64,000 nt of DNA from Fusarium oxysporum f. sp. lycopersici 4287 (taxonomy: Eukaryota; Ascomycota; Sordariomycetes; Hypocreales; Nectriaceae). A program made the translations under genes and the position numbers. Of the stretch, positions 46,587 through 57,903 are shown one piece after another (position 1 is the stretch's first letter; every line of letters begins with the position of its first letter). Location of the stretch: the NCBI RefSeq assembly GCF_000149955.1, contig NC_030986.1, forward strand, positions 2,758,084 through 2,822,083. Reading direction: 5' to 3'. The notes under the pieces are model-generated. The model searched no databases. It worked only from the letters and a program-made list of their open reading frames with translations, and had not been told where the DNA came from.

Positions 46587-47349
46587 TTAAGCCTGCAATT
46601 TGTCGTTAGTATTTTGGTTCTCTGAACAAGTGTCTTGCCATATATAGAGTTCTGAATCCTCCAAAGGCGTCGAATCATCGTACCTTGATGGCGAACTTGC
46701 GCTGAGGGAAGTGAACAGTGCGCTTCTTGGTCTTCTCGAGGACGCGAGACTTCTCCTCAGGTGATAGTCGGCGACGGATGGCACGAGTCTGCTTGGGTCG
46801 GAGGTCGAGAGGGGCGTACTTCTTGTTCTTGTAGAACAGGCGAAGCTGAGCCCTTTGCTTGGCGTTGATAACGGTCAGGACACGGGCGATCGACTTGCGG
46901 ATGTCATGGCTGTTTGAAACGCATTAGCGATACGCCACTTTTGATTTTACGATCTCCTTCAACACCAATGTTGCAGAGAGAGAAATGCTCACATCCTGTT
47001 CAGCTTGGAGCCAGAAGAGGCGACCTTCTGGATGCGGAGTTGACCAAGCTCGGTCTTGAGCTCAGCGAGCTGCTTTGTCAAATCATCCTTGTTCTTGCCC
47101 CAGAGCGCACCAGCCTTGACCTTGCCCGACGACTGCAACCTGTCAGCGATTTGTCCTTCCCATATTCATGTTTTGTGTGTTGCTATATCGAAACAATGGC
47201 CGAGGCTCGAGGGTGGAAAAACGATCGTGAATGTGTTTTGTGTGTTTTGGTCGATGAAAAGTTCGAAAGATTTGACAGCCGCACGAGACGCCGACAAAAC
47301 AAGCCGACAACTACCGTGACAGAGGGCGAGGATTATTCGTACTCACCAT
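46587..47349 (-). CDS. RPL35: 60S ribosomal protein L35 (uL29)
   Basis: Four coding exons: 47347-47349, 46993-47132, 46684-46909 and 46587-46592, giving 124 aa. L35/uL29 lies at the polypeptide exit tunnel. The assembled protein starts [19 protein letters not shown] and contains [20 protein letters not shown] and [18 protein letters not shown], and ends FAIKA, matching L35 in order and length. Exon 1 contributes only the ATG (ATG|GTGAGT). Exon 4 contributes one Ala codon and TAA after a 91-nt intron with a TACTAACGAC branch site. Introns are 214, 83 and 91 nt. Reading through the third donor would give FAIKVR-stop, but the branch site, acceptor and the family C-terminus favour splicing. The promoter carries two CACGTG boxes. 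Confidence 0.92.
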
Positions 47350-47701
47350 CTTGAATAGCTTCGAAGTGGTATGCGAAGTGGTGTCGACGAGGTGTTGGGA
47401 AGATATCTGCCTCAAGCTTTCAGTGTCGCGATATCGTTGCCGTGCGCAGGTTAGAAATTTAGGGCTTTGAGGCAGGCAGTGGGGCAGCCTCCTGCACAAA
47501 GAATTTTGATTTCGGAGTGGCACGTGTGATATCACGTGACTGGATCCAGACGCTAGCGTAAGGCGGTGTGAGTCCCGATTCTGCCATCCCTCGGACATGG
47601 GTCGTCAGGGTGTTGATGGGTGAGGTGGAAGGCTAGTTCAGGTTGACGATTATACGAATACATCACCATATTGTCACGAAGCCAGAATTTTAATAGACAG
47701 A
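47350..47701. other. Divergent promoter RPL35 / GOS1
   Basis: 352 bp between start codons, with paired CACGTG boxes (47521-47538). Confidence 0.6.
47521..47538. promoter_or_regulatory. Two CACGTG boxes around a GTGATATCAC palindrome
   Basis: CACGTG at 47521-47526 and 47533-47538, 172-189 bp upstream of the RPL35 start. The second extends to CACGTGACT, which recurs in opposite orientation at the RPL6 promoter. CACGTG is the site of Cbf1-type bHLH factors, which are tied to ribosomal protein promoters in several ascomycetes. Confidence 0.6.
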
Positions 47702-48500
47702 ATGTCGACAACGAATGGAGTCGCCGGATGGGCCCAGCTTCGACAACAAGCTCGACAGTTGGAGACCCAGGTACATCAAACAATACCATGCGCCAGACTA
47801 TTAGCTGACGTCGTCGTAACTTAGACGGAGACCTTGTTCCACACATATTCGCAGTTCTCGACAGCCTCTAACGTACCACCAAAGCCTACAGAAGAAGAGC
47901 GCGAAACAGAAAGAAAGTTGGAAGAATTGCTAGAGAAGGTATGCGCTGATTTTGTTCGCTGGTAAGCTGCTATACGACATACTAACATCGCATCAGCGCG
48001 AAACAGTCAACGACCAGCTCACTCGACTTCTTGATTCCGAACCCAATCTCGCATCCTCCGCTTCAAAACAGAACAACCTGTCCCTCCTTCGAAGGAAGCT
48101 TACTGGCCATCAGAGAGATCTGGCGCGCCTGCGTTCAACGCTACAACAAGCGCGCGATCGGGCGAACCTTCTGACCAATGTCCGCTCGGATATCGATGAA
48201 TACCGCCAGAACAACCCTGAAGCTGCCGAGGCTGATTACATGCTGGAAGAGCGCAATCGTATCGACAATAGCAACAATATGGCGGACAGTGTTCTCAGCC
48301 AAGCGTACGCAGTTAATGACAACTTTAATCTGCAGCGTGAAACCTTGGCGAGTATCAATCGGAGGATTACGCACGCGGCAAGCCAAGTACCTGGGATCAA
48401 TACGCTGATCGGAAGGATATCGGCAAAGAAGAGGAGGGACGGGATTATCATGGGAAGCTTTGTTGCGTTCTGTTTTATTGTTTTCTTCCTCTTCTCGTAA
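47702..48500 (+). CDS. GOS1: Golgi Qb-SNARE
   Basis: Exons 47702-47770, 47825-47938 and 47997-48500 (introns 54 and 58 nt) encode 228 aa. Gos1 (GS28 in animals) acts in intra-Golgi and ER-Golgi vesicle fusion. The N-terminal MSTTNGVAGWAQLRQQARQLE and FHTYSQFS form the start of the three-helix regulatory domain; the SNARE motif lies at about 140-200 (MADSVLSQAYAVNDNFNLQ, QVPGINTLIGRI). A C-terminal membrane anchor IIMGSFVAFCFIVFFLFS ends the protein with almost no luminal tail. The order of heptads and the anchor exclude Bos1. It is divergent from RPL35 and lies 138 bp from the convergent ATP10 stop codon. Confidence 0.92.
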
Positions 48501-48638
48501 AACTGACGAGCTTGCCTTTGTATAATGCACAGGTGTTCAGGGGTATCAGCGTGTTTGATATTGTACAATCATGGTGGGACCATGGATGTCTAGGATGTCT
48601 AAAGTTACAATCGTCTTCCTCTACTAGAAGGCGTCTAA

Positions 48639-49744
48639 TTACAGCATTTTTGGAACCTCAAGATGGTGTTTGCCTGGATGTTGCTCCTTTGCAGTGGCGG
48701 GCAAGGTAGCTTCGTTCCTCATCTCATCGACTATACGTGAGAGGCCCTTTGCCAAGCCCTCTGCTTCAACGGGATGAGCGGTTCCGCTGCCCGCCCACCG
48801 AACCCGGCAATACTGATCGACAAGAAAGACGTATCCGACCTTGCTGTTGAGTAGACCGATGGATTCGCGAATGTCGTCGGTAACGCCTCGTCGCACAAGG
48901 AAGTATTTGTCCCAATCCTTCTCTGGGAACTGCTTTCGCAATGAACCCATGAAGAAACGCACCAACCATGCCTTGCCGGCATTATCTTCATAGTTGATGT
49001 GGACAATCTGTGTCGTACCCGGGTGTTTGTTTAGCACTTCATGGAGCCCGGGGTTTTCCACCTTAGATGTAAAGGTCGCAGCTTGCTGCTCGGCCCAGCG
49101 GCTGCTGAAGAAAGAGACGACTGTTGCCTTGCCAGTAAGGAGTGGTGTAGTATCGCGTGGGTTCTTATCCGTCTTCAATAGAGTTTCGCCGTAAAAGTTG
49201 GGGAAGAATAGTGACAACTCGGCCTTAAATAGGCGTGGGGGCGCGATGAAGGATTTACCCTCATGGTATTGAAGGTTGCCCCAATCTCGAAAGTACGGCC
49301 GTGAAATCTTCGCAGTTCTGTGTACAAAGAAGCGTTAGTGTGTGTGTGTGTGTGTGTTACCAGCCGGCCTTTATGGTCTTACAGCTCCTTGCGCCGTTGC
49401 AAGTGCTTGTCATAATTAACAAAATCCTCACGTCGCTGTCGCAGCGATCGACTATCAATTCCAGTGTTCTCTCCAGCTTTAGGCGGTAGGGGCATTCCGA
49501 TCGGACGAGGAAGAGGTTTCGGTACGAAGTGTCCTTCTTGTCGCTTTCCATAACTTCGTGGAGCCTCAATTGGCTTAGCAACATTTTCTTGAGGATTCAA
49601 CGATGCGCCAGATCCAGGCTTTTCAGTCCTCGCTAGTCGGATGGTCGAAGTGGTGAACGAGCGACGAGCCTCGCAAAGGAAACATGTTAGAGGTCGGCGA
49701 GTGAGGCCGGAGAGGCTCAGCTCGAGTCGTCGTGATGCCATCAT
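48639..49744 (-). CDS. ATP10: Mitochondrial F1Fo-ATPase assembly factor
   Basis: Exons 49383-49744 and 48639-49317 (65-nt intron) encode 346 aa. Atp10 is an inner-membrane factor that helps insert subunit 6 into the Fo sector. The N-terminus MMASRRLELSLSGLTRRPL with an SFTTSTIRLAR segment is a mitochondrial presequence. The family core has SRPYFRDWGNLQYHEGKSFIAPPRLFKAE (spanning 20+ residues, quoted in part from 49290 down), LFFPNFYGETL, VVSFFSSRWAEQQ, HINYEDNAGKAWLV and RVRWAGSGTAHPVEAEGL. Two adjacent ATGs exist; the first was used. The intron contains a (CA)10 run next to its CTAAC branch site. It is divergent from the branched-chain E2 gene (373 bp). Confidence 0.92.
49338..49357. repeat. 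(GT)10 microsatellite inside the ATP10 intron
   Basis: Twenty bases of perfect GT repeat on the plus strand (CA on the coding strand), between the splice donor and the CTAACGC branch site of the 65-nt ATP10 intron. Confidence 0.95.
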
Positions 49745-50117
49745 GGCTGGCAGGGGAGGGGAGGGGACGGACTTTGCGGCTCTCCAAACCTGAGATCCGA
49801 CGTTGGAAAATTCACTTGAGTTTCCATAGAGTCCCCACGTTTGACGGGAGCAGTGGAGCACAGGGCCATTGCCTGTATCGGCAGTGTGGGGGTGAGATAG
49901 AGCCGAAGATGCGGTTCGATCGGGCTTAGTATTCGTCAGTGCCGTCATTCCCCCGGATTGGCGGTTATCCACGGACGGGGCCGATGGAAGCCAGCCCTTC
50001 GGCTTAAACTGCCATGGATATTTACCATCTCCTCTCTCTTATGAGGATGACTCGGGCTCTTCTATTGACAATCTCTGAACATTCTTCTCCTCCTTACAGG
50101 CCAAATTGCTAGCAACC
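49745..50117. other. Divergent promoter ATP10 / branched-chain E2
   Basis: 373 bp between the starts of two mitochondrial genes. No specific motif was identified. Confidence 0.55.
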
Positions 50118-51640
50118 ATGTTTCTTCAACGAGGATCCCGTGTGCTACAGAAGCAATGGCATGTTGCCAGAGGCATGGGCAGCATGGCAATGGGCTCTCG
50201 AGCTCCTATGATGGCCAAGACTCAAAGATGGTTCAGTGAATCCAGAAGATTAATGGCTATCAAACCTGTTGTTCTGGCTGACATTGGTGAAGGTAAGCCT
50301 GTGAACGCGAATTACCCCATGTCATCCGGTCTGACTAACACAAGCCAGGCATCGTTGAATGTGAAGTCATTCAATGGTTCGTGGAACCCGGTGCCCGCGT
50401 CGAAGAGTTCTCTCCGCTATGCGAAGTCCAAAGTGATAAGGCGTCTGTGGAGATTACAAGCCGCTTCTCAGGCGTGGTCAAGAAGCTGCACTACGAAGCC
50501 GGCGAAATGGCCAAAGTCGGCAAGCCCTTTGTTGACATTGATATTGAAGGCGAGGCAAAGGCCGAGGACGTTGACGCACTATCAAATCAACAAGCCGACA
50601 AAGAGGATGTTCCTCCGCCACCACCTACAGAAACTCAGGCCGGAACAGAGCAGCAAGCGAGTCTAGAAGCGCCTGTCGAGACACCAGTCAAGGAGAAGGG
50701 CAAATGCGCCAGCATCGCTACTCCAGCTGTGCGACACCTTTCCAAGGAGCTCAATGTGAATATCGCAGATGTTGATGGCACTGGAAGAGATGGCAGGGTT
50801 CTCAAGGAAGATATCTACAGATTTATCAAGGAGAGGGATGCCAAAGATAGTGCCCAGCAAGTATCGCCAACTGCTGCGTCTTCCAAGCCCCAAGACACCT
50901 CGGTACAAGCCGAAACAGTTGTGCCTCTTTCTAACACACAACTGCAGATGTTCAAGACTATGACAAGGTCCTTGACTATCCCACACTTTCTCTACGCGGA
51001 CGAGGTTGACTTCTCGAGTCTCGTGGAGCTTCGGAAGCGACTGAACCGCGTTATTGCCAAGGGTCCTACAGTCGTGGGACAACCTAGCAAGCTATCATAT
51101 CTACCCTTTATAATTAAGGCTGTCTCATTAGCGTTGAACCAGTACCCAATGCTCAATGCCAGGGTGGATGTTGACCCCAAGACTAACAGGCCATGCCTCG
51201 TCCATCGATCACAACACAACATTGGTATCGCTATGGACACCACCGGGGGGCTCGTCGTGCCCGTGATCAAGAACGTCGCTTCTCTCAACATCCTATCCAT
51301 TGCGGCAGAGCTCTCGCGGCTTCAGGCATTGGCCAGCCAGGGTAAGCTTAAGCCAGCTGATTTCCAAGGGGGCACCATCACAGTGTCCAATATTGGAAAC
51401 GTGGGTGGTACATATGTCAGTCCTGTCATTGTGGAACGTGAAGTGGCCATTCTGGGCATTGGACGCATGCGCACAGTACCTGCGTTTGACGAGAACGACA
51501 ATGTTGTCAAGAAGCAGGTCACCAACTTCAGCTGGAGTGCTGATCACCGAGTTATTGATGGCGCTACCATGGCGCGAGCCGCTGAGGTAGTAAGACAAAT
51601 AGTGGAAGAGCCGGATCTTATGGTAATGCATCTGAAATAG
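50118..51640 (+). CDS. Dihydrolipoamide acyltransferase E2 of branched-chain 2-oxoacid dehydrogenase
   Basis: Exons 50118-50292 and 50349-51640 (56-nt intron) encode 488 aa. The E2 core moves the acyl group from lipoamide to CoA in valine, leucine and isoleucine breakdown in the mitochondrial matrix. The presequence is MFLQRGSRVLQKQWHVARGM. A single lipoyl domain follows (VVLADIGEGIVECEVIQW; lipoyl-lysine K89 in EVQSDKASVEI), then a peripheral-subunit-binding domain (IATPAVRHLSKELNVNIADV, GTGRDGRVLKEDI) and the CAT domain with FSWSADHRVIDGATMA (H458, D462). The opening IGEGIVECEV is typical of the branched-chain enzyme rather than pyruvate or oxoglutarate E2. Its partners E1 and E3 are not in the window. 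Confidence 0.93.
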
Positions 51641-52809
51641 ATAAGAGGGGCGTTAATGTATATAATCTAGATTACCAAAAAATTCATAAATTACGAACCC
51701 GGAAGGGGATATACAAAGCTGGTGAGACGCTGCTGAGCCGTGATATTGCATTGTTCCTCGGCAATGGCTCCCGGTTTGGCTAAATCTTGAGGTCTCATTT
51801 TTGTTAATGGCCAAGCGAAGGGAGTGAGTGGCCGGAGAATCCAGACAATCTGAATCTGCATGAAGAATGATGATGTTGGCCCAAGCTATAAACCCTGATT
51901 CCGTTGCATTGATAACCTCGTGATGCAAATCGCTCAGGCCCCAAGATGCCGAATGGGTGTTACTGTGCATGATGACAACACACCGACCCGAAGCTTCCAA
52001 TTACATTTCAAGTATTTGTATGAGCTATCACTCGTTCGCTTGTCGGTCAGAGGCATTTTCAATCAGACGCGCTGAGCCGCGGTCAAGTGTGCTGAGTTGT
52101 CATGATGCAGGAGACTTAATGTTCGTCGGAATAGCTGGAAGCCGATGCCGTGACGGATGTCTCCTCACGAGCAAAATTACAAGAAACCTCATAGGCTCAT
52201 GGCAACGGACGGCATACATCGCATAGTACTGATGGGTTTAGTGCAAGAACATTTGTGTGTATTTCTGCCCTAATAAGTGAAGCAGATCATGGATCTTCTA
52301 AGATGAGTTGATAATATAGCAACCCTCAAAACTGACTTCGCATCTCGCTCAAATTTGGCTCTCATGCGCGCGTAGCGTAAAATCAGAACCCTGGGGATGA
52401 GGGAGTACCTTTCCTTCCCTTCCCTTCTTTTTAGCCTATCCGTGTAAGCAAGCAGCCCCAGTTGTGCTCATGCGGTACAACGACTGTAACTCTGACACTT
52501 TGCGGGGGACTGCACCAAGCTAGCTAGTCTCCTTTTCCCTGGTCGCGCCTCATCGGAGAGCTGTCCGAGTGCGTAGGTACTGGGCAATGACGAGACTCTT
52601 GGTTCCAAACGCCTTTTAAATCTTGAACTCCAGAATCCTGAATGCATATATAACCATAACGCTGTGACTCCCTGCTTGATAATAAGACCTCGCCTAAAAT
52701 GGTCCATAATGACTGTGTATGGCGGGTCGGCAGTGTATGATGAAGCCGGTAAATATGTACCAAATGATGTAAAGCGTATATAACGATGTTTTCCAACGCC
52801 GCCTAATGC
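51641..52809. other. Convergent intergenic region E2 / gluconokinase
   Basis: 1.17 kb between convergent stop codons. No supported gene or repeat. Confidence 0.5.
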
Positions 52810-53582
52810 TCATGGCTTGTCTTGAGATTTGGTGATTGTTTCCAACACGTTACTGAGCGCTTCTCGCTCCACCTCTTCTATGGGCCGGCTGACGTCGATG
52901 GTGATAACATCCTTTTCATCGGCCAAAGGCCGCTCAAGGGTCTCGAATTGGCTATGGACCATGTTGGCACCCATGTAATGGTTTTGTCGTTGGGCGACAC
53001 GAGCGAGAAGAAGCTCCTCAGAAGCGTCGAGGAAAACGAAGTGGATCTGAATGCGGTGATCGTAGTATCCAGCAACGCGGATGACATCGCGATACTTGCG
53101 CTTGAGAGCCGAGCAAGTAAGGACGACTCCATTGGATCCGGAATTCAGTCTCTTGATGGATTCTTCCCGTAAAGCTGTGAGCCAATCCCATCGATCGGCA
53201 TCAGTTAGGGGAATACCATTTCGCATCTTATCAATATTGGCTGGAGGGTGGAACTAATGAGAAAACCGTGTTAGTGGTGACGCCGGGGCATTGTCATAAC
53301 GTGGGGCGTTCTGCAAAAAGTTCTACATACCGAATCGCCCTCAATATAGGGCAGGCCTAATGATTGAGCCAAATATCCAGCGACTGTTGTCTTTCCACAG
53401 CCGGCAGGGCCCGTAACCAGCCAGATGTGTTGTTGTCCCTGGGCTTTGTGGCCATTGATGGAGGCAGAGTTGACGGATGGGGGCGCTACCGTCATTGGTG
53501 ACGATGTGGTGGGCGGCAAAGTAATGGTAGTTGGTTTTGTGGGAGTCTTGATTGACATTGGTGTGGGTTCGTAGGAAAGCAT
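52810..53582 (-). CDS. Gluconokinase
   Basis: Exons 53331-53582 and 52810-53253 (77-nt intron) encode 231 aa. It phosphorylates D-gluconate to 6-phosphogluconate, feeding the pentose phosphate pathway. The P-loop is GPAGCGKTT. The gluconate-binding region reads YIEGDSFHPPANIDKMRNGIPLTDADRWDWL, assembled across the splice (motif quoted in parts: GDSFHP, KMRNGIPLTD, DRWDWL). CSALKRKYRD, LARVAQRQNHYMG and S-QFETLE-PL complete the FGGY-independent GntK family pattern. The first 50 residues are Thr/Pro-rich and not part of the fold. A shikimate kinase is excluded by the HYM and LERP motifs. Confidence 0.93.
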
Positions 53583-56500
53583 TTTCGTATGAAGTAATTG
53601 AGAGAGCCGAAGCCGATCTTTTAGGAATATTTATAATGTTAAAGAAGCCCTTTCGCAAGTTTGTTGTTGCCCCTAATGACGCCTGCCGCTTGGTGTATAA
53701 CTGAAGGTCGAGGTGAGATTGGCAGTGATAATGGGAATGACAATGATAATGATAATGACGTAGTAACGGGACGGTGAAATGTCTATGAATCGGTTGAGTA
53801 AATCAAGATGTGAATAGGAAAAAGCCAAGAATTGCAAATCGGTGAAGCAGATTGACAGAGAGACACGGGGGCCAGAGGGATCTATATAAGGTTGATGACG
53901 GTACAAGTCATAATAGCTGATGTACCTAATTCAGGCTCAAGGAAAAGGGCCCGGAGAGAAGCCCGGGGTAGGCACGAAACTTCCAACATCCACTATTTCG
54001 CACAGCCCGACCTACATTTGCTTCCACAGGTGGCGTGGGGGCAGGGTGTAGTGAAATGGGCCCGGGGGTGACTGTCACCCGCTGGAAGGGATCCAACTCC
54101 ACAACCCAGGCCAGGCTTTGGAGCCCGGTGCCAGCAGGGCATACCGTCCGGGGGTGACTAGGGCTCTAGACCAATTGGTTGAGGACGGAAAAAGGTCACC
54201 AGAATCTGCTGTACCCAGGCATCTTTCTGTCTAGACTAGGCTGTCCAGTTACAATGGATCACATCCATTTGTGCTATGCATCTGCGTAGCTGTGTGTTGG
54301 AGAGTAAAAGCATGGCAGTGGATATGTTACGGTGGAGCAGAATTTCGAGATGGACTGGCAATGTCGTTCAATCTGAGACTATCAGGGGGAAAGGGAAAAA
54401 GATTGGTGAGGATCTGGCCCATGACGCTGCTCTCTGTGGGACATGATGGTTCCTTGAACCCCAAATTCCATCCAACTCACATTACCCAGAACCAGCCCCT
54501 GTCACTCTCCCGCTCATATGTACATGGTATGTGAGGTCACGAGCCCACCGCACGTTTCTTTTCGTGTTCCAGTTCGGTTTATAAAACCACAACTCCGGCG
54601 GATTCTTATTTAAATTGTGTATCTCACTTGGCGCTATGCAACGATACGATACATATATGGAGTGCAAACTATCAGCTTCGCATTGCCTGGATAGGAGGAG
54701 CTTGAATATAGCAGAACAGGGGCGAATCTATCATGCTCCCCGGAAAAAATCCTTGCGCGGAGTTTCCGCAGTTGGGTAATTCTGGAAACTCTGGCCGCCG
54801 AACCGAATGTGTGCCAGCTCGCACGATCAACGATACCAACGATATGCAACGTCACTTAATCTATATCATCTATGTCGTGGATTCTATTTGTCGCTCTGTT
54901 CCTTTCGAGTTCGATAATAATGTTGAACAAGCTAATTAATCCGGCAAAAGTCGAGTGTTGCTGAGGACCAGTCTCAAACACTTATCCGGCTGACATGAGC
55001 CGAAACTTGGCACATGGTTTCATGGTAAATCTTAACAGCAAATTCCAGTGACAGAGAAAGGAAGGATTTAAAACTTGATTGATGATCGGGCGTACCGATG
55101 TGCTGGTCCGAATTTCCCGACCGGAAAATTGGACACCCTCCCATGTCATTGTTCATTGATAACACTCGTCCGTTGAGAGCCTCATTCTCAACATTCCCAC
55201 TCCATGTATCATACTTTGAACATCCTCTTTACTGAGTAGTCCAGGGGAGGCGAGAACACTTGAGACCTTTATCCTGAACGACAAAAAGACTTAGGTAAGT
55301 TCATAATAGTTTAGTACGCCCATAGACCAGTTGATTTTGGCACTCTGGTTCAAAGTCAGGAGTGTTCTTGCTCCCTAGGGGTGGTTTACGAGTAACCTAA
55401 CGGCCCCTATTATTACAAACATATTTGACCGAGGTCACTAAACTGAGTGCGCGGTCGTCGCTCATGCTATCCATAAATGCTGGTTTTAGACACCCTAGCT
55501 TTACCTAGGTATTGATGGATATCTGGTCGCTCACCTCACCCACTGGAGGCCCGAGCAGAGCCTCCCAGTTGAATTCAAGATCCAACCAAAACCGAATCAT
55601 AGCTTTTCTTCTACATGGGAATTCCCGCACGGCTTTGCTTTCTTTCGGCTGAGTATCACTTTTCAAGACCTCGACTCCTGATCCAATCACAAGTCATGGC
55701 TCGGGTGAGATTTACCCAAAACAGGGCAGGGCAAAGGGGAACGGAAAAGGCACAAGGAGAGAAATGCCAGTAGCGTTGAGTGTGGAGTAATAGCGTGGGG
55801 GTAGAAGGTCAGCTGGTGAACGTCAATTCAAAGCACAGAGCCTTGACCACTGCAACCAGAATCTTCCAGCTAGCAATTTTATTATTCGGTCACGAACAAA
55901 ATGACAAAATATGAAACGTTCTTCCGATCGAGTATAGGAACACTATGCAAAACATCGGTTAGAGATCATATCGCCCAATGAGCAAGACAGAGGATATATG
56001 CGAATGCCCTCATCGATCAACATATCTGTGAACACCACGAATGGGAACTCGGCATGATCAATCCTTCCCCATTTCCGCCGGCGAACATTGGCAATCAGTC
56101 ACACATCAGTTGTTTGCTCCGGGAATCACATTGGCATCGTTCCAATTCGGGGGAACCACAAAAGCTTCCCCGGCTGGAGTTATTGTCTTAGACAGCCATC
56201 CATGTCACCCCAACCCTGGTGTCCCGCCCAGCTGGTCTGCTAGATTCCGAAGGGTTGGCTCGGTTGACAACGCCGGCTGATGTCGTTGATCGTACTAACG
56301 CTTGCTTGCAGGATGAGGCTTGGCCTAGCTTCACATCTCAATCCTCTGCCGAGTTGCGACCCTGTAACGCCACACCGCTTAAAATAGCTGAATGCTTAAA
56401 TCCTCAGATAATTTTGGTATTATGCAACTGTTTGGCGGCACATGATATTTTATTGGCCCTTTGTTGGATGTATTTGGTGTGTTGTCATAGTCAGGCAGCC

Positions 56501-57224
56501 CGGGTTAATTGACCAGCATGGGGCAGCTCGCCCGATGGAAGCACCCCGGATTTGTTGACCATACAAGTCGGGACATTCATTAGTACATGCGCAACTTCGC
56601 TGTGTTGTGTGTCCTCCCATCAGTATCTCTGCAATAGTTAGACAAGAAGTAATAGATAGTCAGTGGGTTTTTCTTGGCCACAACACGTATATGTACCTAT
56701 TTGATCGCAGTCCATGTAAACGAATATTTGTCTTGCCTCGCCTGTGCAGTATTGCTACCAAGAGGGTATGCATTTGATTCGGTTTTCGGAAAGCACTGTG
56801 TCGTTAAATGTTAGTGAAGCCTTTCATGGCATTGGACATCCGAGGAAGGGATTCTGCATAAAAACACAAATAGGGTTTTAGTGCCCGCCCGTCTGGGGTG
56901 GCTAAGGTGGTAGAACTGAAATGCTCCTCGGCTTGATGCTTCGGTTCGGTTCGCTTCATCTTTCTTCAAATGTGTCGGCTACTATCCTGCTTCGCTTGAG
57001 AGGAACTAATTATCATACGTGGTCGAAAAAAGTGACCAGCGTCCACATCCCGAAAAGCACTACGTAATGAGGATAATACCTTTCAATTTTAAACATATCA
57101 ATGCAAGAAAGGCTGGGCTTCATACTTACCAGCAAGTTGCACATCAGGAAAATAGTCGTGATGTGAGTTCATTGAACGGATCAACAAGTGCTTACTTACC
57201 CTAGGCCTCAGCACATTTCACGGT
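53583..57224. other. Long gene-poor interval, first part
   Basis: About 3.6 kb upstream of gluconokinase with only short unsupported frames. The part at 53940-54180 is GC-rich with repeated CCGGGGGTGACT words (listed separately). From 54300 on the composition is average. TTCGG tandem units occur near 56940. I recognise no RNA gene or transposon. Confidence 0.4.
54062..54159. promoter_or_regulatory. CCGGGGGTGACT direct repeat with GGGTGAC-T-GTCACCC palindrome
   Basis: CCGGGGGTGACT occurs at 54062-54073 and 54148-54159. The first copy runs into a perfect palindrome GGGTGAC T GTCACCC at 54066-54080. The region lies about 480-580 bp upstream of the gluconokinase start and could be its promoter. 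No factor is known to me for this word. Confidence 0.4.
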
Positions 57225-57903
57225 TTCTCGCTGGTTCCAACTCTCTCCTGTAAAAATTCTTTCTTGGCACGCACTGTTAGTGCGGTGCTAGGAGCGGGAT
57301 TTTCTGCAGGCCACGCGACCACACAAAAACTGCGGGGACGCTATCGGCTCCCTAACAGCAGTTTTCAGAGAAGGAATTTTGGAGAGTTCGCCTTCTCTGA
57401 CAACACCTTTGTCGGATCTAATGGCGGCACCTCAGAACCAGAACGCCTTAGATATCGGAGGGCGATGCCCCGGGCATTCGTAGCGACATCCTTCCGATCA
57501 ACGACGCCGATTGCGATGGGTTTTTCTCCTTTAAAGGCAAGCCGCACCGTCGGCCTCTGATCCCTTCCCGAGGTTTTTCCCTGCCGCCGCGACAGTCGAC
57601 TACGAGCTACAACTTGGTTACTGGAGATTGTGGACTGCGTCAGCAGATGTAGTGATGCGCGAGAGAATTCTGGTCGGTGGAAAAAGTTCGACAATAGATT
57701 GCCCTCGAACCCGCTGACGGGTGACGGGCTTGAGAAATACAGCACCTTTTGTGCCATTGGTATGCTGGATGGTGAAGGAAGCGGGGTATCCTGTACCTAG
57801 CTAGCTCAGCACGTCTTTTGCTCCAGTAGGAGATTTGGCTTCGTTACAGCCACCCAGACGAAAAATACACATACATACATACATACATTCTCGCTGGTTC
57901 CAA
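57225..57903. repeat. GC-rich island between 16-bp direct repeats
   Basis: TTCTCGCTGGTTCCAA is present at 57225-57240 and again at 57888-57903, 647 bp apart edge to edge. The enclosed DNA is GC-richer than the flanks and has overlapping open frames on both strands (57264-57560 plus, 57365-57757 minus), none recognised. A (ACAT)5 microsatellite at 57869-57888 abuts the right copy. No terminal inverted repeats or transposase were found. Confidence 0.45.
57869..57888. repeat. (ACAT)5 microsatellite
   Basis: Five perfect ACAT units immediately left of the second 16-bp repeat copy. Confidence 0.9.

Noticed and set aside
46213..46590. 125-codon plus-strand frame between zafA and RPL35
   Set aside because: It starts with TTG, has no domain and runs into the RPL35 last exon on the other strand.
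46684..46690. RPL35 ending FAIKVR by reading through the last donor
   Set aside because: The TACTAACGAC branch site, the GCAG acceptor and the usual family C-terminus KA favour the spliced form.
57365..57757. 130-codon minus-strand frame in the repeat-flanked island
   Set aside because: A plus-strand frame overlaps it, neither is recognised, and the openness may reflect GC content alone; reported as an island, not a gene.
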